64,000 nucleotides of DNA from Pholis gunnellus. Taxonomy: Eukaryota > Chordata > Actinopteri > Perciformes > Pholidae. The stretch lies in assembly GCA_910591455.2 (NCBI GenBank), contig OU342819.1:13104262-13168261 (forward strand), read 5' to 3'. Shown one piece after another: positions 29,801 through 38,317 of the stretch; within the stretch, counting starts at the first letter, position 1; every line of letters begins with the position of its first letter. The notes beneath the pieces were generated by a model. That model made no database searches. It was not told where the DNA came from and was given only the letters and a program-made list of their open reading frames with translations. Made by a program: the position numbers and the translations under genes.

Positions 29801-32562
29801 GTTCAGCTGTTATCACATGACTCAAGTTTGGTCATGTGATACCAGGTGGTTTTATGTATATGTCGAGGGAAGATCATAAATCCTGGTTCTGTTCAAAGAT
29901 GGACTTTCTGTTCTGATGTGAACGGCCTCCTTGATCGCTTTAACGTGTTTATATTTTGATCCCAGGCTTGTCCTGAACTGACCATTGATGACTCTTTAGT
30001 CTTCTTTTATCTTCTGAGTTCAGACCAGACCAGTCTTTTGCTCTGGTTGTCATAGTTTAAAGCACGATAATGCAGTCAAAAACCTCTGCTCCTTAACCAA
30101 ATCTGTTTCCATAACTCGCTGAAAGAGACATGAAACATGTCTATAACTCCTTCACTTGAATCATGTCTTTAATGAGGTATTTGTATCAATCCTTTGGGCC
30201 ATTAGAGGTAAAAAAAAAATGAATAAATGATGCGTCAAATTTCAGAGTTTCGTCTCAGTTTTATCTTTCACCTCCAATGGCCCTAATCTATATAATCTTT
30301 ATAATCTTTCCATTCCATTCCATTTTTACAGCTTCTCTCGTTTCACTGAACAGGAAAAGAAAATATCTAACGCGTTTCCATCTGTGAGGCAGAGAGGGCC
30401 TCTTTTTACAGCCAAAGTCTTCCCACATTTCACTAGTATGAGCCGAGTCTCCATTCTCATGCAGTACGTTGATCTCTTTGGTCAGTCCCATCACAACCTC
30501 TCCTGCTCAGCTCCAGTCTGACTGCCTCTAATTGGCTCTGGCCCTGCAGGACAAATGGAAGTTAACTGATGAAACAAACTCTCTATGCTGAGGAGAGACA
30601 AAGAGCTCACAGAACAAGGACAGAGCAGAGGAAACGGCTGAATTTAGTATTCTTAGGGATGGAAACGTATATGTGTGTTTTATCGCGTTGGTTGTAGATA
30701 TGTGTTGTGTGCAGTCACACTCATGCGAGAGGCAGGCGCTGTCACTCATGGTGAAACATGCACACGCAGGTAATTGTATCTTGTCAGCTCACACCCACTC
30801 ACCACATGACGATCTCTTCTCCCTGTCGTCTCTCCAGAGAGGTGGACTTTATCCAGAAGGAGGATGCAGAGAGGAGGCGGCTGGAGGAGGCTGAGAAAGC
30901 TCACCTGGCTGAGATTCAGGGACTGCAAGTCAGGGTAAACCAGATCTGTAAAGTCTACTCTTGTCTATCTCTCACCTCCATCTTTACCTTATGCCCCTCT
31001 GTGTTTTAGCTGCACAAATCTGCCTCCAAACAACCCTCAAATGAACAAACCCCAAACTGAATAAACACTTCAGTTCTTCTCTGTGCTTGATGAAACATTA
31101 CATATATTTATGCAGTACTTTTTTATTTAATAGCATATACTGTAAATGTTTAAGAGGAATTTAATCTAAATCTGGTAATCAACATGATCAAAATGATCAG
31201 TAACATCACTCCATCACTACTGCTTAAAAGGGTATCTGTGCCACTTCTGCCACATGTAAAGGTTTTTTCCTCCTTAGACAGTGACGGCAGGTGGACTTGG
31301 TGTCCATAGGCCTGTGGTTGGTTCCAATGTCAAACTCTGTATTGATTTTCCGCTTTCCTAGTCCTCAAACATGACAGTTGTGTTGTTTTCTGCTCAAGTC
31401 TCAGGCCATGCCCCACAGTTGAGTGGGCAGTCAACCCAACTGTCCCCTGCTATTATTCTGCACAGTGAGCATTCATTCGTTCATTCTCCCACTGCACTGC
31501 ATTGTAAAGGGTGAATGGTGAAGTGTGGCACAAGCAAGAGTGCTGGAAAAACAGTATAATCTGTCATTTAAGGCAACAGCAAGACAAAAGGGTTATGCTT
31601 TAACTAAACTGACTTTACTTGTGCGTTATATGTGCACTACACCAACACAACAACACACATATACATATTGTAAAATGGAATCAAAAGATAAACGATGTGG
31701 TCGTCATCATGTTGGCCCTTTATTCCAGTGCTTTAAAGCAGCTTTTTTGACGAGTAGATGCTCATCGATCGGTTCCTCTCCCTCTACAGATTGCAACATT
31801 AGAGTCCGAGCTCATGCAGCTGATGAAGCAGAACGGCATCCAGGTCAACAACAACAACAACAGCAACAGTGCCGAGAGGCTCGGCGCTCAGCAGCACAGC
31901 CCCAAAAGGGCTGCAGCACAAGCCAGAGGTGTGTTTGTGAGGGCACAAGTCTCAGCCAGGTTCATTATTATGATATGGATTTAAAGGAATGTTCTACATG
32001 TTGGGAAATATAGAATAGAGTTGGGTGACACGATCGATACCACTCTCATGTTTGTCACTGAACAAATTAAAGACGTTATTGAGCTGTAGAGGTGCTGGTG
32101 GGTGGATTCTTTTCGTAACATATCAATAGAGTCAGGCTAGCTGTTTCCCCCTGTTCCCAAGTTTCATAATGAACGCACAAACATGAGAAAAGTGTTGATT
32201 TGACCATATAACACTCAGCAAGCAAGCAAATAAGCTTGTTTCACAAAATGTAGAAATGTTCATTTAATGAATGCAGTGACAGCTGAAATAATTGAGTATG
32301 TGTTAACATGAACATCTCCATCTCCCCGCATTTATGTCACATGGTCTTGAAAAATAGGGTCTAGCATTTATTGTTTAAATATAGTAACAACTTTTCAACA
32401 GCAGTTCTTTTGTTTTTGTCCCGAAGATGACCCGTGATGCAACTCAACAACATTGCCTTAAACCTTTTTTAGCCCTTGCGGTTTATTGACATCTCTTGCC
32501 CTGTGAAGGACATTGAAAGGATTTGACTCTCTTGTGGCTAAAACACACGCACACAAAATGCA

Positions 32563-32610
<48 letters not shown>

Positions 32611-35600
32611 ACAGATTTCTTACTCACACATCCTCCCCTCTTCTGCTGCCTTAACCTTCACACAGACTTTCAACTCTGACTCTCGTTGCACTTTGAATCT
32701 CTGCAAACAAAAACAAACTCGTAATCCCTTTTTTAAACTCATCCGTCTGGTTGTGTTCTCCTCAAGTCTCTTTAAGCTGCGCTGGCTTTATTTCAGCTGC
32801 ATCTGTCAGAACGCTGTGTGCACAGATAAGTGCAATAGATGATACTGTACAGTGCAGACGGAATAACAGAGTGATTGGATCTGCACTGATCCGAGTGACG
32901 CGGCCCATTATGCAATATTAAACAGGGGGAACTGAGGGAGACGGATGGATCAGGACATAAAGGAGAGAGAGAGAGCATGTGGGAGGAGCAGACGGAATCT
33001 TTTAAATTGAATTGATTGCAGTTTTTCATTCCTCTGCTCTGACAGCCTCTCCGTGTGCAGTCAGGAAATGAGCAGAAACATTATAATTGCCTGCCTAATT
33101 AATGGTGTTACTTTTTCTGGAAGACTTGATACTTTACCTGTGTTGATGTTTTTTTTTAGTTCATTTATCAGGTCAAATGAAGTGCCCCTTAATAAATCAG
33201 AAACAAAAGAAAACCCAACAGTTAGTGAACAAATGGATTATACGGTATATTTATTTTTACTTAAGCTAAATCCCAGTTGTTTTCACTCTTTGTGTGTGTG
33301 TGTGTGTGACTCTAGATCTGAGGGCGGCCTCTCCTCATTCACCCAGCAAAAAGAAGAGCTACGGTGGAATCGGCCGAGACAGCATCAGCTCTGCAGAGGG
33401 AGAGGTTTGTATTAAAACACATACACCTGCAGATTTTTCTATTTTTTAAGTGACCAACAGATTTGTTATTGAACAACATCTGTTGAAATATCGACCAGAT
33501 GCGTGTTCATTTGACTATTCTTACAATTAATATGTGTTTAATTTCACCACATGGTATTTCATTAATACGTGTGTGTTCATCAGCCTCTGTGTTGGTTTTT
33601 AACAGCTGTCCATTCCGCTCTATTCCTTTAATTAATTAATTAATTAATGGCTACATGTTGCTCTGCGGCACTAATTGAGACTGTGGCGCTGTCACAACTT
33701 ATTGTCTCTCCCCGTGTGATAATAGTCTTTTTCTGGAAGAAAGGCTCTCGTCTGGCTAATGCCGTCACTTAACTCAGCTAGAGCAGGCATGGATTTAGAT
33801 TGGATGAACAACTTCGAGAGCAGGATCAGAATTGGCAGGAACACAGAAACCAGGCAGTGTGAGGCTTCCAGGGGTAAAGAGGGCAAGGAATTAGAAATGT
33901 TGAAAGTATGTCAAGTGACTTCTTTCAGATTAGTCTTCCGCATTTGGCTGTTCACATCACTTTTACTTTGATTGCACTTTATTATTCCCTTTTTCTGTGA
34001 CCATTTCTGAGCCTTTGCTTTCCTCCCTTTTAAATTTGTCATTCATTTTCTTTCCATCGCAATTCTTCTTCTCTGCATTTCCTGTCTCTCATCTTCTGGT
34101 CTTATCTCACTTCCCACTCCTCCATTTGCTTCATCTCTTGTTTCCTTTTTGTCCCTTTACGTCTGGCTTCAGGTCTCAGAAGGACACGGCAGTCCAGCCC
34201 ACAGTCGGCCTGGTTCGATTCGTAGTGTGGCCTCTTGTGATGGAGCAGCTGCAGTCCTCAGGGCCCCTGGCAGCGCAGAAAGCTCCCCCAGACGAACACT
34301 GCACCGGCCGTCCACTGCAGGTTAGCACTCCTGCACCCTCACTACAGCACATCCCATAATGAAGGATCGAATGGTCACCAACACATCTGAAACTGTACCT
34401 ACTCATCACTTGACGTAGGAGTAATCTCAGTGTGGGGCGTTTGTGATCTCAGGTTCTCAGTCTCCTGCCATGTCGAGCCCCTCTCACTGTGTGGAGGAAC
34501 ACAGACAAGCTCCGGATACTGGGTAAGATTAAATACTGGACACCATGTTTTCATTTTGAGTTGTACACATACCAACTAACGTATGATTAATTTGTCATTT
34601 TTTGTGATTATTTGGTGACCAAAGTGATTTTCTTTTCCTTTAAAGCTTATTTGAAAGGATTGATGTGGTACCACTGATGAGGAAATTTAACTTGAGAAGA
34701 TGGGCGTACAGAATACACATAAAATATTTAGTGCACAGTACTGGACAACTCCTTCTTGATGTTATTAGAAATGGAAGTCCAGAAACTGTTTATGAATGTG
34801 TGGTGCAGCAATCGTCTCCACTGACCTCTGCATAATTTTCCTCTCTGTCTCTCAGCTCCACAGAGACGTCAGCAGAGGACAGTCCAGAGAAACTCAAGGC
34901 CAAGGTACATGAGCTTTAGTGATTTGCCATTGGGCAAATAATGGTTCACTTTACAGTGAGGACATCACGACTCTTTGTTTTAATGTAATTATAAATTGAG
35001 TCAGAGCAGACTTTTTGCCAGACCTGTATATGTAGACCTTCATACTGTACATTTGATGACAAGTTTTCTTGCCATTTAGCTTTGATGTGTTGTGTTATTT
35101 CTGTTGAACAGACCTCCCTTACATCGCCCCACTTCTTCTCCTATTCATATTACTTGGTATTGTATTGTTTTGTGTTTGGTTCAATTATACCTCAATCCAC
35201 TGAAATGGAAATTAGTTTGTGCTTTAAGAGGTAAACATGGTTTATCATAAAGAGAATTGGGGTACTTCAACATGCGTAATTGCATTAATAATTCCAAGAA
35301 AATCAATGGGTATTCCTACATAATCCTAAATAATAATAATCCTTTCATAATCTTAACTATGCCTTCCACGACACTGTAAAAAATGTCCATTTTAGCAATC
35401 GTGTGGTCTGTTTTTAAGTATTAAATCACAATTTAGGAAATCATTCTGTTTCATAATGCACATTCAATCAGTTAGATGTCGTACTGATACAATAAGATTA
35501 AAGTTGTTAACATGGGCATTCGTTGCAGTGTAGGAACTTGAATGAAAACTGTTTCTAATCCTGTGTAATATCAGATGTGATTACCATAGGATTAAAAAGG

Positions 35601-37764
35601 AGATTATTTTTGATCCTGCACCAATCAAATCCATTTCTCTCTCCAAGGACATGCTCTTAGCTTGAGAGGGGTGCACACCAGAAGATAAATCAATGCAGAA
35701 TGTATTCACATTAATAGTTATGAGGCGCTTCTAAGTGAGGATTCAGCCCAAAGGGCCAAAAGTCTAAGTTTTGCTTTTACCTCAGGCAGAACTCTTTGAG
35801 CTACAGTATGAAGCTAAATGTAAGATGAAATTCTAGACTTTAACTCAAAATCTTATATAAATGTAATGTTGCACTTTGTCTTTGACACTCAATACATAAG
35901 TCTTTTATGCAGAGGACCAATGTAAATACTGTATATTCCAGGAGGAGAAAAGGAGGCCTGTAAGAAAAACTATTGCTCCATACTGTATATTAATATTAGT
36001 GTTTTCTCCTCCTTTTAGTCCGTATTTCTCAGCAGCAGCTTGTCTTTGCATGTTTGTGCACAGATCTTAAATCTTAATACTGTAACACCATAAATGTCCA
36101 CACTCTGGCACACTCACAAGGACACAGAGAGAGAGAGATTTTTTTTAATTGGATAGCATCCAGCTACATCTTCTCCAGCCACTAATCACATTCTCAGTTT
36201 GTGCTCTAATGGAATGTCTTAAAAATGAGGGATGTGCACAACCTTGACGTCCTGCAGTCTATCAAACAGATTAAATACATTAGTTGAATGCACTTTTTAC
36301 TGACCATCAAATATTAGGAAGAAGCACATACTGTAGATCATTCTGGTACGTGCTCGGAGGAAACGTCTTAATCCTTCTGATCCTCCTCATCCAGTCTCTC
36401 TGTTTAAGAAATAGAAATAGAGAAGCCCTCCATCTAATCAACTAAACTCAGCCTCAGTGCCAGTTGGCTCTTAACCACCAGTCTTATAAGTGTGTTTTTG
36501 ATTTCTCAGGCACCCACTCTGAACGATGATCTGAGTGCCAGCAGCAGCAGCAGCTCAGTGGAGATCAGCGGCCTGCTGAGTGAAGCCAAGATGTCGGGAC
36601 GCTCACACACACTGGTGCTCTCCTCAGATGAGGTAAACGTATAAACTTAAAATATTGTATATGGAATATATTAAGTCGGATGAGGTGATGGTAGTTTGCT
36701 AGATGAGATGAATTATCTGAACGGTTAAACAAACAATATACCCGAGATTGATTTCACCACATCAAGGGAACACCCCCTAAATACAAGCTTACAAAATGAA
36801 CATTTAACAAAAGTAGTACTTTTTTATTATTACTTATCAGTTCTAAATGCTCTTAACATGACATCCACTTTTTTGACTCACAGCCTAAAATCCAAATCCC
36901 AGTTTTGTAAAAATGTAGTCTGTCAACTCATCTGTTTTTAAAATATACATTTAAATGCAAACAACAACTTTTTAATTTGTGTCTGTGCCCCCATGTATTA
37001 CCTTAATGGCTTTAAAGACAGAAAAAGCATTATCTCTACAGGAAGAAGCTTCTCTCATATTCATCATGCAGAAAACAAGCTTTAAGTCGATGCACCATTT
37101 TCGGCCCATTGTATTTAAATGCTGGTCTAGGCTGTTGTAGTGTAAGCTATATTGATTTCCTTGTTAACCACCCAGTCGTCTTCTGTTTATTTCAATGCTG
37201 CCACATTCAGAGTCTGGATATGATAGATGATGAGGTGAGACCTGTGTTTAACTGCATACATGTCTTTATGTGTCTGTTGTGTATAAGCCATTTGTCTCTG
37301 TTTCATTCCCACACATTATTCGTGGTGATGAAGGATTTTTACACAAAGTAATATGTGTTGCTCCACAATAGAGTTACTTGGGAAATGTCTTGAATGTGTC
37401 GTTGATTTCCTCTGAGCTCACTAAGCATTCATTAAACATTATCATTCAGCATTTTTAGTGCATGGTTAAATACTGTATGTTCGAGTTGGAAAGATTTGCA
37501 TCTTATCTGCCTCTTTTTCCCTGTCTGTCTCTCTTCCTGTTGTATGTGTTCAGATCCTAGACGAGGGACAGTTTCAGAAGCCGTATCACTGGCAGAACTG
37601 CAGCGTCACAGAGTGGACCTCCCAGCAAGTGGCCCGCTGGCTAATGGGCCTCAACTTAGAACACCACATCCCAGAATTCACTGCCAAAAACATAGATGGG
37701 GAACAGCTGCTACAGCTGGAGAGTGCTGAGCTCAAGGTAAGTTCAAAGTGATTCATACATGCTC

Positions 37765-37803
<39 letters not shown>

Positions 37804-38317
37804 ATACAGTATATACTGTATATTAGAGAACACAGATATATTGGTACAACAGTAGAAACAGTGCTGCCATTACATGGTTACATGGAGAGAGCAATGTTTA
37901 TTCTTCAACTGTAAAATGTCACAAAATAAATGTACGTGATCCTTTAAATCCTGTTTACCTTGGGCAATTAATATAGATATAGATACAGGAAGACCAAAGT
38001 AGAGCTATGATCAGGCCCAAAATATCAGGCCCAACCATACATGACCTTGCATAGTTTCTGTTCAAGCCCGACCCGAACCAGTGCATATAAAATAAATACA
38101 TTAGAAATATATATACATATATTATTTGTTTCAGGCCCTTGGAGTTTCTTCTTCCCAGGACCGTGCCCTGATCAAGAAAAAGATCAAAGACCTTAAAGTT
38201 CTGATGGAAAAGGCCAAGAGGAACCGAGAGAAAGTGGAGAAACAACGCGAGAAGCTACGGAAGCGAGAGCTTGAGCAGCAGCAGAAAGAGGCGCACAAAG
38301 AAAGCACGGCAGAGTGA
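8046..38317 (+). CDS. ppp1r9a: Neurabin-1, C-terminal 678 residues in 17 exons (5' part outside window)
   Basis: Neurabin-1 is a neuronal scaffold that binds F-actin and protein phosphatase 1 and works at dendritic spines and growth cones. Joined exons: 8046-8178, 8982-9102, 13693-13797, 20840-20975, 25561-25713, 28042-28095, 28876-29105, 30838-30934, 31790-31928, 33316-33404, 34173-34320, 34453-34522, 34856-34904, 36510-36632, 37211-37234, 37554-37736, 38135-38317. They total 2037 nt, open throughout, with all phases matching. In visible-residue numbering: linker to PDZ 1-44, PDZ about 45-130, acidic and coiled-coil segments about 130-345, Ser-rich linker 345-557, SAM about 576-640, basic tail to 678. 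The SAM domain separates it from spinophilin (ppp1r9b), which lacks one. The first visible exon opens with VFNTYSNEDYD, which in the family directly follows the PP1-docking RKIKF segment, so that motif must lie before base 1. Teleosts can carry two copies (aa/ab); I cannot tell which this is. Confidence 0.95.
8179..8981 (+). other. ppp1r9a intron, 803 nt
   Basis: No feature beyond a short poly-C run near 8377-8386 and ordinary AT-rich intron sequence. Both ends are GT-AG. Confidence 0.7.
8982..9102 (+). CDS. ppp1r9a: ppp1r9a visible exon 2: first half of PDZ domain
   Basis: Acceptor tgttcccag, donor GTGAGA. The exon encodes DEDGLGVSIIGMGVGADAG onward. GLGVSI is the carboxylate-binding loop (the GLGF equivalent) and second strand of the PDZ fold, followed by the LGIFVKTV strand. 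In neurabins this groove binds C-terminal ligands such as p70 S6 kinase. Confidence 0.96.
11025..11375. repeat. Dispersed teleost repeat (TTTGCCTCAGAGGGC type)
   Basis: Carries ttgaatttattttgtatagc, aatttgcctcagagggcttt, catgtgacatcctctgtccc and aggatggacagaagtgcaat in order, followed by AT-rich sequence. I recall this series from many percomorph genomes as an interspersed element. It carries no open frame of interest. Ends are approximate. Confidence 0.65.
11851..11877. repeat. (TG)n microsatellite
   Basis: About 13 TG units, with a second short run at 11910-11921. Confidence 0.9.
13664..13686 (+). repeat. (TG)n tract at a 3' splice site
   Basis: A TG run that ends only six bases before the exon at 13693, occupying the place of the polypyrimidine tract. 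UG repeats in RNA are known binding sites for CELF proteins and TDP-43; a role here is inference. Confidence 0.85.
13693..13797 (+). CDS. ppp1r9a: ppp1r9a visible exon 3: second half of PDZ domain
   Basis: The acceptor cgtcag lies directly behind a (TG)n run; the donor is GTACGG. It encodes IKVNDQIVEVDGTSLVGVTQ and FAASVLRNTSGVVR, which form the final PDZ strands and helix 2. The split Arg codons at both ends match the neighbouring exons. Confidence 0.95.
15915..15944. repeat. (CTC)n microsatellite
   Basis: About ten CTC triplets in a longer pyrimidine tract reaching 15980. Confidence 0.9.
16801..16987 (+). mobile_element. Degenerate tRNA-derived SINE-like copy
   Basis: Starts with gggcaactgtggctcagtgt, whose tggctcag core resembles a tRNA/SINE A box, and continues with ccccaaattgggggttatatg, tgggtgtgaaagggtgaata and taaaagcgctttgagtggtc to ccatttactatataaa. 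This order matches a teleost SINE-like family I recall. The expected B-box region is missing or altered, so it is a decayed copy. Confidence 0.6.
18689..18755. repeat. (AT)n microsatellite
   Basis: About 33 uninterrupted TA units, self-complementary and able to extrude a cruciform. Confidence 0.97.
20205..20640 (+). repeat. Dispersed teleost repeat containing a CTCF-like core
   Basis: Contains tctaatggccagcagggggc, gtatagaagtctatgagaaa, tcacttgatttattacctca, caatacagcatgatgtttat and ggcgtggctaccttgtgatt in order. I recall this series from many fish introns. It is non-coding here. The 5' boundary is uncertain. Confidence 0.65.
20349..20361 (+). promoter_or_regulatory. Candidate CTCF-binding core
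   Basis: CCAGCAGGGGGCG fits the vertebrate CTCF core consensus CCASYAGRKGGC at every position. It lies inside a dispersed repeat. Occupancy cannot be judged from sequence. Confidence 0.4.
20840..20975 (+). CDS. ppp1r9a: ppp1r9a visible exon 4: PDZ end and start of coiled coil
   Basis: Acceptor gttgcag, donor GTAATG. The exon encodes FVIGRERPGQQSEVATLIQQ, then TLEQERRQRELLEQQYAQYD, then the acidic ADDDE. It closes the PDZ domain and begins the helical region that mediates neurabin self-association. It ends at phase 0. Confidence 0.95.
22326..22356. repeat. (CA)n microsatellite
   Basis: About 15 CA units; a shorter one lies at about 21308-21328. Confidence 0.93.
22810..22878. repeat. (CA)n microsatellite
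   Basis: About 34 uninterrupted CA units. Confidence 0.96.
23052..23095. repeat. (CA)n microsatellite
   Basis: About 22 CA units. Confidence 0.95.
23541..23605. repeat. (GT)n microsatellite
   Basis: GT array with two GC interruptions, opposite in orientation to the CA arrays 450-750 bp upstream. Confidence 0.95.
25561..25713 (+). CDS. ppp1r9a: ppp1r9a visible exon 5: acidic TGEYATDEE segment
   Basis: The exon encodes QTGEYATDEEDAG and then IEVFDLPESEDILSPSEVD and KLYQKFRE, matching the acidic stretch of mammalian neurabin. The acceptor is a tandem cagcag, so a shorter form starting at 25564 would lack the first Gln. Mammalian neurabin as I recall it has DDDE joined straight to TGEY, which fits use of the second AG. 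Donor GTAAAC, phase 0. Confidence 0.93.
26814..26872. repeat. (CA)n microsatellite
   Basis: About 29 uninterrupted CA units. Confidence 0.96.
27115..27300. repeat. Possible 3' fragment of a dispersed element
   Basis: The motifs tttcatttattgtcattata and tcacagcctgaggaaaggag resemble short conserved stretches I recall from fish LINE/SINE-type copies. Weak evidence; boundaries arbitrary. Confidence 0.35.
28042..28095 (+). CDS. ppp1r9a: ppp1r9a visible exon 6: short coiled-coil exon
   Basis: A 54-nt phase-0 exon with acceptor ctcaacag and donor GTAAGA. It encodes LQIKHTVTEAEIQKLKSK, close to the mammalian LQIKHAVTEAEIQKLKTK. Its heptad pattern continues the coiled coil. Confidence 0.93.
28096..28875 (+). 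other. ppp1r9a intron, 780 nt
   Basis: AT-rich intron sequence without recognisable features. Confidence 0.7.
28876..29105 (+). CDS. ppp1r9a: ppp1r9a visible exon 7: main coiled coil
   Basis: Acceptor ctgtccag, donor GTGAGT. The 230 nt encode EENKERMLKLESYWIEAQTL, CHTVNEHLKE and YQTLEKKYNKAKKLIKDFQQ, almost unchanged from mammals. This is the longest heptad segment visible. The exon ends with two bases of a Lys codon completed by the next exon. Confidence 0.96.
29106..30837 (+). other. ppp1r9a intron, 1.7 kb
   Basis: AT-rich intron sequence. I see no exon, large repeat or structured element. Confidence 0.7.
30838..30934 (+). CDS. ppp1r9a: ppp1r9a visible exon 8: coiled coil continued
   Basis: Acceptor tctctccag, donor GTAAAC. 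Its first base completes Lys; the exon then encodes EVDFIQKEDAERRRLEEAEK and AHLAEIQGLQVR. It corresponds to the mammalian segment starting KELDFIK. It ends at phase 0. Confidence 0.93.
30935..31789 (+). other. ppp1r9a intron, 855 nt
   Basis: No exon seen. A stretch near 31460-31520 (cattcattcgttcattctcc and on) may be an old repeat fragment but is too short to assign. Confidence 0.6.
31790..31928 (+). CDS. ppp1r9a: ppp1r9a visible exon 9: end of coiled coil and poly-Asn stretch
   Basis: Acceptor cctctacag, donor GTGTGT. It encodes IATLESELMQLMKQNGIQVN, then an Asn run from AAC repeats, SNSAERLG and a basic, Ala-rich end. Mammals also have QVNNNNN here, so the homopolymer is old. The following linker diverges strongly. 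Confidence 0.9.
31929..33315 (+). other. ppp1r9a intron, 1.4 kb, with (CA)n and a terminal (GT)n
   Basis: Contains (CA)n at 32565-32604 and a (GT)n run at about 33291-33308 that ends just before the acceptor. No exon seen. Confidence 0.7.
32565..32604. repeat. (CA)n microsatellite
   Basis: About 20 CA units in a ppp1r9a intron. Confidence 0.95.
33316..33404 (+). CDS. ppp1r9a: ppp1r9a visible exon 10: Ser/Lys-rich linker
   Basis: The acceptor gactctag sits just behind a (GT)n tract; donor GTTTGT. With the carried base it gives DLRAASPHSPSKKKSYGGIG and RDSISSAEGE at phase 0. It is open and phase-compatible, but this linker is poorly conserved, so support is weaker than for flanking domains. 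Confidence 0.8.
33405..34172 (+). other. ppp1r9a intron, 768 nt
   Basis: Contains a short (TTAA)n run near 33627-33648 and a T/C-rich 3' half. No exon seen. Confidence 0.7.
34173..34320 (+). CDS. ppp1r9a: ppp1r9a visible exon 11: Ser/Arg/Pro-rich linker
   Basis: Acceptor tggcttcag, donor GTTAGC. The frame set by the previous exon gives VSEGHGSPAHSRPGSIRSVA and later SSPRRTLHRPST. This is a low-complexity region rich in possible phosphorylation sites. A second open frame overlaps the exon, but only this frame joins both neighbours. Confidence 0.78.
34453..34522 (+). CDS. ppp1r9a: ppp1r9a visible exon 12: linker
   Basis: A 70-nt exon, acceptor tgatctcag, donor GTAAGA, separated from the previous exon by an intron of only 132 nt. 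It encodes SQSPAMSSPSHCVEEHRQAP and DTG. The phases fit on both sides. Confidence 0.78.
34856..34904 (+). CDS. ppp1r9a: ppp1r9a visible exon 13: linker
   Basis: A 49-nt exon, acceptor gtctctcag, donor GTACAT. It encodes STETSAEDSPEKLKAK after a split Gly codon and returns the frame to phase 0. It belongs to the acidic, Ser-rich linker ahead of the SAM domain. Confidence 0.82.
34905..36509 (+). other. ppp1r9a intron, 1.6 kb
   Basis: AT-rich sequence with several tactgta motifs and no exon or repeat that I can name. The smaller introns downstream (34523-34855, 36633-37210, 37235-37553, 37737-38134) are also featureless except for (AT)n at 37770-37797. Confidence 0.65.
36510..36632 (+). CDS. 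ppp1r9a: ppp1r9a visible exon 14: poly-Ser linker
   Basis: Acceptor atttctcag, donor GTAAAC, phase 0 at both ends. It encodes APTLNDDLSASSSSSSVEIS, then GLLSEAKMSGRSHTLVLSSD and E. The SHTLVLSSDE end resembles the mammalian sequence just before the SAM domain. Confidence 0.88.
37211..37234 (+). CDS. ppp1r9a: ppp1r9a visible exon 15: 24-nt microexon SLDMIDDE
   Basis: Exactly eight codons, phase 0 on both sides, acceptor gccacattcag, donor GTGAGA. Mammalian neurabin carries ALDMIDDE followed by ILDD at the same place, so the exon is real. Skipping it would keep the frame. A TGCTGC motif lies 10 nt before the exon. Confidence 0.9.
37554..37736 (+). CDS. ppp1r9a: ppp1r9a visible exon 16: SAM domain, main part
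   Basis: Acceptor gtgttcag, donor GTAAGT, phase 0. It encodes ILDEGQFQKPYHW, then WTSQQVARWLMGLNLEHHIP and NIDGEQLLQLESAELK. The W..QQV..WL..LNLE pattern and GEQLLQL are the SAM helices of neurabin-1, a domain spinophilin lacks. Confidence 0.96.
37770..37797. repeat. (AT)n microsatellite
   Basis: About 14 AT units just after the donor of the SAM-coding exon. Confidence 0.94.
38135..38317 (+). CDS. ppp1r9a: ppp1r9a last coding exon: SAM end and basic C-terminus
   Basis: Acceptor tttgtttcag. The exon encodes ALGVSSSQDRALIKKKIKDL (last SAM helix), then a Lys/Arg/Glu-rich helix, ending KESTAE and stop TGA at 38315-38317. Mammals have ALGMTASQDRAVVKKKLKEM followed by a similar charged helix. Confidence 0.95.
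   Translation, partial: ALGVSSSQDRALIKKKIKDLKVLMEKAKRNREKVEKQREKLRKRELEQQQKEAHKESTAE

Noticed and set aside
31525..32013. 162-codon open frame overlapping a neurabin exon
   Set aside because: It reads the exon at 31790-31928 in the wrong frame and runs into intron on both sides; the spliced frame gives the conserved neurabin peptide.
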